A model generated the notes under the pieces. It saw only the letters and a list, made by a program, of their open reading frames with translations, was not told where the DNA came from and did no database searches. Shown piece after piece: positions 50,935 to 59,028 of a stretch of DNA of 64,000 nucleotides (positions are counted from its first letter, which is position 1; the number at the start of each line of letters is the position of its first letter). The position numbers and the translations under genes are program-made. Source of the stretch: Methylovulum sp. Its GTDB lineage: Bacteria > Pseudomonadota > Gammaproteobacteria > Methylococcales > Methylomonadaceae. The DNA lies in the NCBI RefSeq assembly GCF_028687615.1, contig NZ_JAQTZU010000013.1, forward strand, positions 42,058 through 106,057, in the 5' to 3' direction.

Positions 50935-52574
50935 TGGAAGAATCGCGTTTCACCCGCTTAGACACCGCGTTTGCCCGCTTCCTTAGCCAGCGTAGCCGTT
51001 TGGAAGGCCAAGCTAAGCAAGGATTTGAACAAGTGCTGATGCGTTTGTCTTTCGAGCAAAACCAAGGCCATAACTGTATTGCCATTGAATCGGAAGAACA
51101 CGAGTTGCTATTGGCTTCGGGGCTTGTGGATCTGCAAGGGAATTTGCCTTTGGTGGTTGAGCAAAACCGCTTGTATTTACAGCGGTACTGGCAATATGAA
51201 CAGCGGCTGGCAGGGCAACTACAGCTGATGATGCGCGGTGCGCCACTGCCGAATCTGGCTGATCTTGACGGTTTGCTCAATCAGTATTTTCCAAACCTTT
51301 CGGCTGACAGGGATTGGCAACGCGAAGCGGCGCAAGTCGCCGTCACTCAGCCGTTTAGTATCATCACGGGCGGGCCAGGTACGGGTAAAACGACGACGGT
51401 GGTGAAAATCCTCGCGGTGTTGCAGGAGTTGGTCACACAGCCCTTATTGATCGCCCTGGCGGCACCGACAGGCAAGGCGGCAATGCGTTTGCAAGAATCC
51501 ATCGGGCAGCGCAAGGCGGATTTACCGTGTGCGGAAGCCATCAAAAAAATCATCCCCGACACCGTGACGACCTTGCACCGCTTGCTGGGCGCGAAGCCGC
51601 CGTCGCCGTATTTCCGTCATCATGCCGCGCAACCCTTGATTTATGATGTGGTGGTGGTTGATGAAGCGTCAATGGTCGATTTGGCCTTGATGGGCAAGTT
51701 GGTTGACGCGCTGAAACCGAATGCCCGTTTGATTTTGCTGGGCGATAAAGACCAGTTGGCCTCGGTCGAATCGGGCGCGGTGTTGGCGGATTTGGTCGCC
51801 GCGTTGCCAAATCAAGCCTTGGAGCTGAAAACCACGCACCGTTTTGGCGGCGCGATTAAAGTGCTGGCGGATGCGGTCAACCAGCAGGATATTGACGCGG
51901 TATGGCAGGTGTTACGCCAAGGCGATCAGGCTTGTGGCCTTTTAGATGATGATGTCATCGACTATGCGGCGCGTCGGCATAGCGGGTATTTACGTTTACT
52001 GCAAAACGGCGCGGATTTTACCGGGCTGTTTGCCGAATTCAGCCGTTTCCAAGTGTTGTGCGCCAATCGTCAGGGCAAAAACAGCGTCGCCGAACTGAAT
52101 CATGGCGTGGAGCAAAAATTATTGGCGCAAGGTTTAATCCACGTTTCCGGTTTATGGTATGTCGGTCGCCCTATCATGGTGACGCAAAACAATGCGGCAC
52201 TGCATCTTTATAATGGCGACATGGGTTTGTGTTTGCCCGATAGGGAACAGCAGGGCAAGTTGATGGTGTTTTTCCAACGTGCCGATGGCAGCGTCAAAAA
52301 ATACCTGCCCGCCCGTGTCCCGCATTGTGAAACCGTGTTTGCGATGACCATCCATAAAAGCCAAGGTTCTGAATTTGAAGAAGTGCTGATTGTGTTGCCG
52401 GACGCGATGAATCCGGTGTTGACCAAAGAATTACTGTACACGGCGATTACACGCGCGAAGCAGGTGGTGAAATTGGTTGTCGATGACGATGTGTTGGCAC
52501 AAACCGTCGCCCAGAAAGTGGCGCGGGTGACGGGGTTGGTGGATAAGTTTCGTGCGGATGTTGCAAAAAGCTAA
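50934..52574 (+). CDS. recD: Exodeoxyribonuclease V subunit RecD
   Basis: A 546-residue SF1B helicase, the 5'-3' motor of RecBCD. Walker A is ITGGPGTGKTTTVVK about residue 142; also VVVDEASMVDLALM, GDKDQLASVESGAVLADL, TTHRFGG and MTIHKSQGSEFEEVLIVLP. It is somewhat shorter than E. coli RecD (608). Translation is coupled to recB by TAATG. A 46-bp segment spanning its last codons is repeated near 62.6 kb. Confidence 0.94.
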   Translation: MEESRFTRLDTAFARFLSQRSRLEGQAKQGFEQVLMRLSFEQNQGHNCIAIESEEHELLLASGLVDLQGNLPLVVEQNRLYLQRYWQYEQRLAGQLQLMMRGAPLPNLADLDGLLNQYFPNLSADRDWQREAAQVAVTQPFSIITGGPGTGKTTTVVKILAVLQELVTQPLLIALAAPTGKAAMRLQESIGQRKADLPCAEAIKKIIPDTVTTLHRLLGAKPPSPYFRHHAAQPLIYDVVVVDEASMVDLALMGKLVDALKPNARLILLGDKDQLASVESGAVLADLVAALPNQALELKTTHRFGGAIKVLADAVNQQDIDAVWQVLRQGDQACGLLDDDVIDYAARRHSGYLRLLQNGADFTGLFAEFSRFQVLCANRQGKNSVAELNHGVEQKLLAQGLIHVSGLWYVGRPIMVTQNNAALHLYNGDMGLCLPDREQQGKLMVFFQRADGSVKKYLPARVPHCETVFAMTIHKSQGSEFEEVLIVLPDAMNPVLTKELLYTAITRAKQVVKLVVDDDVLAQTVAQKVARVTGLVDKFRADVAKS

Positions 52575-52692
52575 TGTCCACGAAAGACACGAAAGGCACG
52601 AAACTTAAAGTTTTGGTCATCTTAAAGTTTCAAAATCGCTATAGGTACTGAAAACGTTACAGAACGGGTCGCTTCGGCACACCGCTACGCTG

Positions 52693-52760
52693 CTCTGTCC
52701 ATAGACCCCCTTGAGGGGCATTGCTCTACCTCTGTCCATAGACCACCCTTGTGGTGGCAT
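52693..52760. repeat. Two tandem hairpin repeats with compensatory changes
   Basis: CTCTGTCCATAGACC occurs at 52693 and again at 52730. Each copy is followed by a small hairpin: CCCC-CTTGA-GGGG in copy 1 and CCACC-CTTGT-GGTGG in copy 2, then GCAT. The stems differ but stay paired. Confidence 0.7.
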
Positions 52761-52852
52761 CCATGCAGTCGTAATGCGCCTACTGTTGGAACAAACCCGT
52801 TCCGGCTTGCGTTAATTATCAATGTTAAAAAGTTATAAACACCTAAGTAGGT

Positions 52853-52990
52853 GTGCATAAGTCTTTTAACATTTTTAAGAAGAAGCCGTCATTCCGGCAA
52901 TCCCTGCCGGAATGACGATGCTTTCTTCGCTTTATGAGGAAGATGTAGATTCCAGATTTTACAGATTGTAATGTTAAAAGACTTTTGCAC
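52853..52990. repeat. MITE-like element with 21-bp inverted ends around a REP hairpin
   Basis: GTGCATAAGTCTTTTAACATT (52853-52873) and 52970-52990 are inverted copies with one mismatch; similarity continues outward (GTAGGT and CTACTTAC). Between them lies a 12-bp-stem hairpin, CGTCATTCCGGC (52887-52898) with GCCGGAATGACG (52906-52917), the same core as at 23138-23160. No coding capacity. Confidence 0.7.
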
Positions 52991-53026
52991 CACTACTTAC
53001 TTAACTGACCGTAATCAGCGTCTTCT

Positions 53027-53725
53027 TTATTTTATTTCCAATAGATAGGTATCTATCACCAGGGTTTCATTCGGCAATACGCCTTTTTCACTTAAGCCTT
53101 TCTCCCCGAAGGCCAACTCACCAGGGATAAACAGCCGCCATTTGCTCTCCTGCGGCATCAGCAGCAGTGCTTCCTGCCAGCCTTTGCTGAGGATTTTTTC
53201 CAGTTTTATTTCGTACATCTTTGCTTTTCCTTTGGTCATGGTGTCGGCCTTAAGCTTGCCGTCTATTCCGCTGATGGTGTACATAATGCCGACGGTATCC
53301 TTAAGCCTGGGTTTTTCGCCTTTGCCTTCTTTTAGCACGAGGTATTGAACACCGCCGGGCAGCAATACTACGCCTTTATTGGCCTTGTTCTGTGCTAAAA
53401 AAACGTGTCCGGCGGCGAGATTGGCGGCTTTCAGTTCTGCATAACTTAACCCCGCCAAGGCTTGCCATTCGGCTTGGGTCGGTTCTGGCGCAGATTTACC
53501 CGCCAAAGCATCGCGTAAGCCTTGTCCGTAAGCGGATTGATCCAGTGGGTATTGCCCGTCAGATAAGGTGTTAATGTGCATCAGGCCCAGGTTGTAGCTG
53601 GCTTGTTGCGCTGTAGGGCTTAACGGGGCGGGTGTTTCGGTCGTGGCTTCGGTATTTTGGGTTGTTGTCGCGCATCCGGTCAATACGGCAAGCACAATAA
53701 ACACAGGCAAGGGTTTTAGTCTCAT
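53027..53725 (-). CDS. FKBP-type peptidyl-prolyl isomerase lipoprotein
   Basis: A 232-residue lipoprotein (lipobox LTGC, C18) with a helical N-terminal domain typical of FkpA/Mip dimerisation (QQASYNLGLMHINTLSDGQY...GLRDALAGK) and a C-terminal FKBP domain (VQYLVLKEGKGEKPRLKDTVGIMYTISGIDG...WQEALLLMPQESKWRLFIPGELAFGEKG...VIDTYLLEI). Such proteins assist folding in the periplasm or outer membrane. Several aromatic active-site residues of Mip are replaced, so activity may be low. It converges on recD. Confidence 0.86.
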   Translation of the reverse strand: MRLKPLPVFIVLAVLTGCATTTQNTEATTETPAPLSPTAQQASYNLGLMHINTLSDGQYPLDQSAYGQGLRDALAGKSAPEPTQAEWQALAGLSYAELKAANLAAGHVFLAQNKANKGVVLLPGGVQYLVLKEGKGEKPRLKDTVGIMYTISGIDGKLKADTMTKGKAKMYEIKLEKILSKGWQEALLLMPQESKWRLFIPGELAFGEKGLSEKGVLPNETLVIDTYLLEIK

Positions 53726-54102
53726 TCGTACTCCATTTTGTTACTGTTTTAGCATTTAACAATTCATTAAGACCTTTCAGGTTTTTAAAACCTGAAAGGT
53801 CTTAAGTGACGAAGTTGATTTAGGCTCATTCCTAAGTAAAGTTAAGTGCATCATCGCGGTTTAGCGGGGTCTTCCAGTTGTAGGGTCACTGCCATTAAGT
53901 TAAGAAATAAATTTTAAAAATCATTATATTAGAAATTGTAGCTTGGGTTACGCTATCGCTACCAACAGTAGGTGAATTAGGCGGCCCAAGCTACAATGCT
54001 CCGTATCACTAATGCTTTCACAGAACCATAGGGTGTGCTAAACGAAGCGCATCGTCTGCGAAAACTACCCACAGGGGCACAAGTGCGCTTCGTTCCAATG
54101 GT
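53726..54102. other. Intergenic region, 377 bp
   Basis: Contains a perfect palindrome (AAGACCTTTCAGGTT with its complement, 53769-53803) just upstream of the FKBP gene, and near 54030-54098 a segment with AACGAAGCGCAT...TGCGCTTCGTT related to the hairpin at 31013-31089. No gene. Confidence 0.55.
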
Positions 54103-54327
54103 TTAATAACAGCCACAACCACCGCCCTGCGCGGTATTGCCGCCCGCTACCGCCTCGCGGCTGCCGTAGTTATGCGCCCGTAACGCACTTTGCAAGGGAT
54201 ACGGGTCTAAGGCCATTTGTGGTTTGGCGAGGTTGCCGCGCTCCCACGGTTGCACGGGGGCGCAGGCGGCCAAATAAAAGCTCACTAAGGCCAGGCCCAA
54301 GTATTTTGTGAATGGGATCATGTTCAT
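54103..54327 (-). CDS. DUF4266 small lipoprotein
   Basis: A 74-residue lipoprotein: lipobox LAAC, then APVQPWERGNLAKPQMALDPYPLQSALRAHNYGSREAVAGG and a Cys-rich end GGGCGCY, which is the DUF4266 pattern. In other bacteria this small protein is encoded next to a DUF3570 protein, often with ApbE and a thioredoxin-like protein, suggesting an extracytoplasmic redox or metal function. Here the DUF3570 gene lies 81 bp upstream in the same direction. The start has AGGAG 8 bp before it. Confidence 0.85.
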   Translation of the reverse strand: MNMIPFTKYLGLALVSFYLAACAPVQPWERGNLAKPQMALDPYPLQSALRAHNYGSREAVAGGNTAQGGGCGCY

Positions 54328-54408
54328 TCGTTTTTCTCCTGTTGTCATTAATGTACTGCCCAATCTGTCAGCGGCTTTTCAAGCCTAAAACCTGACCTAC
54401 AAATGCCG

Positions 54409-57156
54409 TCAAAACCCATAGCTCCAAGTAAAGTTAAGCGCGTAGTCGCGGTCTAGCTGGTAGCCGTTGTAGTCGGTGTGCACCGGTTGCAGCCACTCGA
54501 ACTTGAGGGCGTTGCCTTGGAAGGCGCCGCTGGGGACGGTGACGTTGACGCCCAAACCCAGATCGACATACTGGCCGCCGTAGTTGGCGGGGAAGTCGAA
54601 CGGGCCGATGTGTTGGGGGACGAAGGGGACCAGTTCACCAGTGTTAGGATCGCTCACTTGTGTCTGGCTGGGGTGAATGACGCCGTAAATCCGGTCTTGC
54701 CAGGTGTACACGCCACGCACGGTGGTTGCCAGCCAGTTCGTCCAGTTATAGCCGCCCCAGACGCTACTCTGGAAAATGTCGCCGAGCCGGTAGCCGGATT
54801 TGTTTTGGTCTTCCAGCCGCAGCGTGGCGGTGGCTTGTGCGCCCCAGAGGAAGTTGTCCAACCCGCCCGCGTAGGTCAGGGCGGGTTTGAAATCCCAAGT
54901 GCCGCTGCCTAGCTGCATCCCGTAATGGATGAGTTGGTCGTCAACGGGGTTTATTGCGGTTTTCCGTAAGGTGATGCCGACATCGCCAGTGGGCGCGGTG
55001 CCGCCCAGGCTTAAGGTCAAATGATGGTTAGGATGGTCGAAGGCTTTGAACAAGGCGTAAGCGCCAAAATCGCCGATGCCGCCGGTTTGGTGGGCGTGTG
55101 TCGCACCATGTCCACCATGTCCGCCGCCGCTAAGCTGAACGTTATCATTGGGGGTCATGGTCATTTCCATGTCCATCCATTGTGGCATCAGCATCAAGGT
55201 CAGGCTATCAGTCGGCGCAACCATCAAGTCCAGCATGTGCATGTTCATCGCCATGAAGTTGGGCGTGACCGCGCATTCCCTGTCACCGCAGCCGTTGGCG
55301 TTGACCGCTCCCAAGCTGACCGGATGGCTGCCCTGCAACATTTTGCCCGCCTGGTCATTTCGCATAAAGCGGTAACCCGCCATGAAATCGCCCGCTTTCG
55401 GCAAGGTGTGGTCGAACATGACTCCGGCGGGCGAGTTGGCATGATGGTGATGATGTCCGCCATGCCCGTCATGGCTGCCGCCACCAAAACTCAACGCCCC
55501 CAAGTTGACTTTGAGTGCGGCATTCGCCACCCAGTAATCGTAATCAGCAAACGCCTGTTCGCCACCGCCACCGATTTTTAGGTTGCCTTGGTGGGTGTAA
55601 TATTCAAAGCCGGTTTCCAGGCTGACGCCTTTGGCGAATTTCTTTTCAACCGTGACACCGCCGCTCAAGGTGCCGAAACCGGACAGGCGTTGGTCGCTGG
55701 AGTAAAACTTGGGAATTTCACGGGTTATTTCCCCATTCTCACTAATGAGAAATATACCGGTGTTGGTATAAAAATCGGCGGCGGATTGGGAGTAATAACG
55801 GATATGTGGCGTGACCGCCCAACCCGCGCCCAAGGGTTGCACCCAATCCCCCTCGAAGGTGTGCGCTTGGATGCCCCAGTTGTCGTGGGCAAAGTGGTAG
55901 TTGACATGCAGGGCGGCATCAAAAGGTTCAATGTAGCGGTTGTAACCCAGATGCCAGTTGAACAAATTGCGCTCGTCGGGGCGGACTTCCAACAAGGCTT
56001 TTGAACCGGTGACTACCCCTACATCCTCACCGGTATGGAAGCTTACGTTGTGAAAATAAACCAGTTTATAGGGATTGGACAGGTAGCCGGTGCTGCGGGT
56101 GTAGGCCAAATCCAGCGACAGCAGCGAGTTTTTGTCCAGCACCTGGGAGAGCCCCAATTGCGTGCCCCAATCTTGCCGGTTGCCGTGCAAAATGGCATTA
56201 GTCAGGGTGCCATCGACGGTATAAGTGCTGTCGACATACCCGGCGGCAACTTCGGGTTTTTTCTTGGTGATAATAGTGCCAGAAACCAAAGAAGTGTCAT
56301 ATTTCGAAATATCAAAGAAAGGCAAGCCATCGGGGTCGAGCGTGGCAAAGGTGTCGCTGTTGGTGTAGCTGGTTCCCCAATTGAGCGTGGTCAATTTTCG
56401 GTTGAAGTCAAAACGTCCGCCCACGCTGCCAAAGCGAGATTCGTAGTCGTTCTCTATGGAAATGCCGCCGCCGATGTCCAAGGCTGCTTCGTCCCATTGA
56501 TAACTCAGCTTGAAGTCGCCTTGTTTGCGGGTTTCCGGGGAGGCGTAGGACATCACATGGGTCAACCGGTTGTCTATAGGGCCAAAGGTTTGGTTGCCCG
56601 TTGTTAGGTCAATGGAACGGTTCAAAAAATTAAGGTTTCTATCAATAAAATATTCAGCCCCGTTACTTGCCTGAGCAAAGGGTGATGCTCCAGTGACGGT
56701 AGTGAGATTACCAAGGTTATCTCTAACGCCCCTTGCAAGATTGACAACTGCTACGACTGGAGCGGTACCTAAAGGCGTGGCGCCCGACCAAGTGTCCTGG
56801 GTGTAGTTGAAAGCAAACTTGATGCGGTCGGTCAGGGTAAAGCGGCCGCTGCCGTGGACGCTGTCCACCTCGATGGGGTTGAGGTTTTGCGGCAGTTTAG
56901 TGTCCAGGAAATTGACGGAAACTCCGGGAACAATGTTTGGCACAAGGCCATAAATATCCCGCTTGCCTTCCTGGTAATGGCTGTATTGGAAATCGACACT
57001 ATCTTCTTCGGCGGCTTTAGCGGTTGACATCAACAAGCCGGGCAGCAGCAGTGCGGCGGCGGTAAGGACTTGCAGCGGCAACGATAAGCTTGACCGGGGG
57101 TTATCTTGATTGCCGTTAATCTGATGGCCTGTTATTTCTTTTGTGATTTTTTTCAT
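54409..57156 (-). CDS. DUF3570 protein fused to a second His/Met-rich barrel-like domain
   Basis: A 915-residue exported protein with signal sequence (LTAAALLLPGLLMSTAKAA). Residues about 45-560 are a DUF3570 beta-barrel (VDFQYSHYQEGKRDIYG, SGRFTLTDRIKFAFNYTQDTWSGATP). A His-rich linker (HDGHGGHHHHHANSP) leads to a second domain, about 580-915: FDHTLPKAGDFMAGYRFMRN, PNFMAMNMHMLDLMVAPTDSLTLMLMPQWMDMEMTM, GHGGHGATHAHQTGGIGDFGAYALFK, resembling outer-membrane proteins of the MetA-degradation/transporter-like group seen in copper-linked loci. DUF3570 proteins are usually about 400 residues, so this is a fusion. The end (YALNFTWSYGF) has the terminal aromatic of an outer-membrane barrel. Confidence 0.75.
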   Translation of the reverse strand: MKKITKEITGHQINGNQDNPRSSLSLPLQVLTAAALLLPGLLMSTAKAAEEDSVDFQYSHYQEGKRDIYGLVPNIVPGVSVNFLDTKLPQNLNPIEVDSVHGSGRFTLTDRIKFAFNYTQDTWSGATPLGTAPVVAVVNLARGVRDNLGNLTTVTGASPFAQASNGAEYFIDRNLNFLNRSIDLTTGNQTFGPIDNRLTHVMSYASPETRKQGDFKLSYQWDEAALDIGGGISIENDYESRFGSVGGRFDFNRKLTTLNWGTSYTNSDTFATLDPDGLPFFDISKYDTSLVSGTIITKKKPEVAAGYVDSTYTVDGTLTNAILHGNRQDWGTQLGLSQVLDKNSLLSLDLAYTRSTGYLSNPYKLVYFHNVSFHTGEDVGVVTGSKALLEVRPDERNLFNWHLGYNRYIEPFDAALHVNYHFAHDNWGIQAHTFEGDWVQPLGAGWAVTPHIRYYSQSAADFYTNTGIFLISENGEITREIPKFYSSDQRLSGFGTLSGGVTVEKKFAKGVSLETGFEYYTHQGNLKIGGGGEQAFADYDYWVANAALKVNLGALSFGGGSHDGHGGHHHHHANSPAGVMFDHTLPKAGDFMAGYRFMRNDQAGKMLQGSHPVSLGAVNANGCGDRECAVTPNFMAMNMHMLDLMVAPTDSLTLMLMPQWMDMEMTMTPNDNVQLSGGGHGGHGATHAHQTGGIGDFGAYALFKAFDHPNHHLTLSLGGTAPTGDVGITLRKTAINPVDDQLIHYGMQLGSGTWDFKPALTYAGGLDNFLWGAQATATLRLEDQNKSGYRLGDIFQSSVWGGYNWTNWLATTVRGVYTWQDRIYGVIHPSQTQVSDPNTGELVPFVPQHIGPFDFPANYGGQYVDLGLGVNVTVPSGAFQGNALKFEWLQPVHTDYNGYQLDRDYALNFTWSYGF

Positions 57157-57223
57157 ACCTTTCTCGCATATTTATAGTCTGTTTTTTACGAGTTGCGTAG
57201 GGTATGCATCGCGTACCTTTTTT

Positions 57224-57266
57224 CTAAGTTTTGTAGGGTATGCGGTGCATACCCTACAAAACTTAG
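57224..57266. repeat. Perfect 20-bp hairpin
   Basis: Positions 57224-57243 are exactly complementary to 57247-57266 with a 3-base loop (GGT). It lies between two minus-strand genes, upstream of the DUF3570 fusion. A further partial copy (GTAGGGTATGCATCGCGTACC) precedes it at 57198-57218. Confidence 0.85.
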
Positions 57267-57280
57267 AATCAACCCCAAAA

Positions 57281-57306
57281 CCCGCCCTGACTTAAACCAG
57301 GGCGGG
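57281..57306 (-). terminator. Terminator of the small exported protein gene
   Basis: CCCGCCCTG (57281-57289) pairs with CAGGGCGGG (57298-57306); on the minus strand the stem is followed by TTTTGGGGTT. It would separate the exported-protein gene at 57324 from the DUF3570 fusion. Confidence 0.6.
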
Positions 57307-57323
57307 CGTACTAAACGAAGATG

Positions 57324-57857
57324 TTATTGATCTTGTAAATAACCTAGAGGCGCAGGACTAAAAGTTGATGCTTGGTGAGTCGGATCCCCTGAGTACACTT
57401 CGCAATGTTGATTCAGCGAATAGTCCTCTACAGCGTTATTCGCCACATCCTTTGTTACTGCAATGCAGTAATAATTATTCGGTGAGACTTGACTGACGCT
57501 GATATTTGTCCTGGTACTCCATGCGCCACTGTCATTTCCGGTTAGCTGTCCCGCCGTCCAACCAGCGGCAGTCAGATCGGCGGGAGCGGCTGGAGATGCA
57601 AAAGCTGGGCATGTGGACGAGCTAGTCGCTTTCGCTATTTGCACCTTTATCTTAGCCGCAGCATTGACAGTAGGCCCGTCTTGGGCAGAAACAGACCCTA
57701 CGGTTATCCCAACTTGACCCGAACATTTAAAAAGGATGACATCCCTCGCCGTAGTGGATACACCAAGCGTGCCTGCAAAGTTATTATGGGCATAGGCTGT
57801 TGTTGATAATAAAGCGGTCACTAAAGCCGCCAGACTGGTTGATTTAATAATATTCAT
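57324..57857 (-). CDS. Small exported protein, N-terminal His family, copy 1
   Basis: A 177-residue exported protein. The signal peptide ends AYA, so the mature protein is predicted to begin HNNFAG. It shares with the next gene upstream an early LG..T...D...F.C block (LGVSTTARDVILFKC) and a later IKVQIAK, suggesting one small family of beta-rich secreted proteins. Five Cys lie in the mature part. No known family is recognised. Confidence 0.62.
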   Translation of the reverse strand: MNIIKSTSLAALVTALLSTTAYAHNNFAGTLGVSTTARDVILFKCSGQVGITVGSVSAQDGPTVNAAAKIKVQIAKATSSSTCPAFASPAAPADLTAAGWTAGQLTGNDSGAWSTRTNISVSQVSPNNYYCIAVTKDVANNAVEDYSLNQHCEVYSGDPTHQASTFSPAPLGYLQDQ

Positions 57858-58091
57858 TTAATTTTCTCCAATTGCCGTTAGCGTAACGGTGGATTTACAA
57901 AAAAATTGTGAGCCAATCAACGCGCCGTTGATATACGAAGAAAGCTTGTTTTCAGTTTCCCTGTATTTCCGCGTGTGGACGATAGTTTCGTGCAGACAAA
58001 CATCTGCCCTAACTATCCAGGGCAGACGAATTGCTGGAAGCGGCACTGTTGAGACCACTGCTTTTTATGGCGCGTAAACTGGCGAACTTAA

Positions 58092-58733
58092 CTATTGGTC
58101 AATAGACAGATCGATATCGCCATCGTCTAAAGGCCCAAATGTGTCGTTACCTAACAATTCCGGCGCGCGTCCATTGACCGATACTTGAGCCGTTCCGGTC
58201 TCGTCGCCAGCAGCGTTCAAGCAGTGGAAGATAATGCCGTAGCGTTGTGATACCGGATGCAGATCGCTTTTGTCCACCAGGATGTTGTATTCGCCATTGG
58301 CATTGCCTGCATCGGCGGCGGCGTTAGGCGCGCCTGTTTGCAATTGTGGGCGCAATACTGCGAAGGCCGAAGTAGGGGTCGATCCGGCGGCTGCCGTGCA
58401 AGATGCGGTGTCGATGCTGTCGCCTGAGGCATAAGCCGTATCGGACTTGATCGCCGAAGGCGCATAGCCTTCCCGTGCGATTTGCACCCGTACACCCAAG
58501 CCAGTGACATTAGCACTTTGTTTTTGCACCGCCGCTTCCACGCGTTCGGCATTGCCGTTGCCATCGTCAAAGCATTGCAAACGATATAAATCGTGGGTAT
58601 TGGTGGCACTGCCCAATAGCAATGGCTGGCTGCCACTGGAATTAAAGCAATGCGCCGAAGCGACACTGGCAAAACCTGCTGAAACCAGCAGTAGTGAGGT
58701 GGCTAAAGCCGTTTTTTTGAAAAGAGTACGCAT
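58092..58733 (-). CDS. Small exported protein, N-terminal His family, copy 2
   Basis: A 213-residue exported protein with signal peptide ending ASA; the mature protein is predicted to start HCFNSSG. LLGSATNTHDLYRLQCF and VRVQIAREG match the corresponding blocks of the 177-residue neighbour, so the two are distant paralogues. Five Cys are in the mature part and the C-terminus is very acidic (GPLDDGDIDLSID). Function unknown; the neighbours are envelope proteins with His/Met-rich regions. Confidence 0.62.
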   Translation of the reverse strand: MRTLFKKTALATSLLLVSAGFASVASAHCFNSSGSQPLLLGSATNTHDLYRLQCFDDGNGNAERVEAAVQKQSANVTGLGVRVQIAREGYAPSAIKSDTAYASGDSIDTASCTAAAGSTPTSAFAVLRPQLQTGAPNAAADAGNANGEYNILVDKSDLHPVSQRYGIIFHCLNAAGDETGTAQVSVNGRAPELLGNDTFGPLDDGDIDLSIDQ

Positions 58734-59028
58734 GTTACAATCTCCTCGGGTTTGTTAAGCCCGCTTTAGTTTTATAAAAATAACGATAAATGCCTGTCAC
58801 TGTGTCTTTTCTACAGTGAATGAGCGTGGTAGCGGGTGAAACGCTTTGTTTAAGGGCGTTGTTTCACCTGCCAGTTTTGTCAACGCTTCTTGCCGGAAAC
58901 GTTGACGAAGCGGAATCCTTGCCGCTTGTCCGGTACTCCTGACGGCCTGCCTGGGTTTGCACAGGCAGGCCGTCATGGAATTTTTGCCGGTTTCTCCCCT
59001 CATCCTATTGGCCCTGGGTTATGCCCGG
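58734..59028. repeat. Intergenic region with 13-bp perfect hairpin
   Basis: GACGGCCTGCCTG (58941-58953) pairs exactly with CAGGCAGGCCGTC (58962-58974). No T-run follows on the minus strand, so it may be an attenuator or mRNA-stabilising hairpin between two minus-strand genes. The rest of the region shows nothing. Confidence 0.6.

Larger units (their letters stand above)
52575..53026. other. Repeat-rich intergenic region, 452 bp
   Basis: Starts with the TCCACGAAAGACACGAAAGGCACGAAA type repeat, then carries the paired hairpin repeats at 52693-52760 and the MITE-like element around 52853-52990, each listed separately. No gene. Confidence 0.6.

Noticed and set aside
54409..57156. Several long plus-strand frames antisense to the DUF3570 fusion
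   Set aside because: They follow the codon pattern of the real gene on the other strand and lack starts with ribosome sites.
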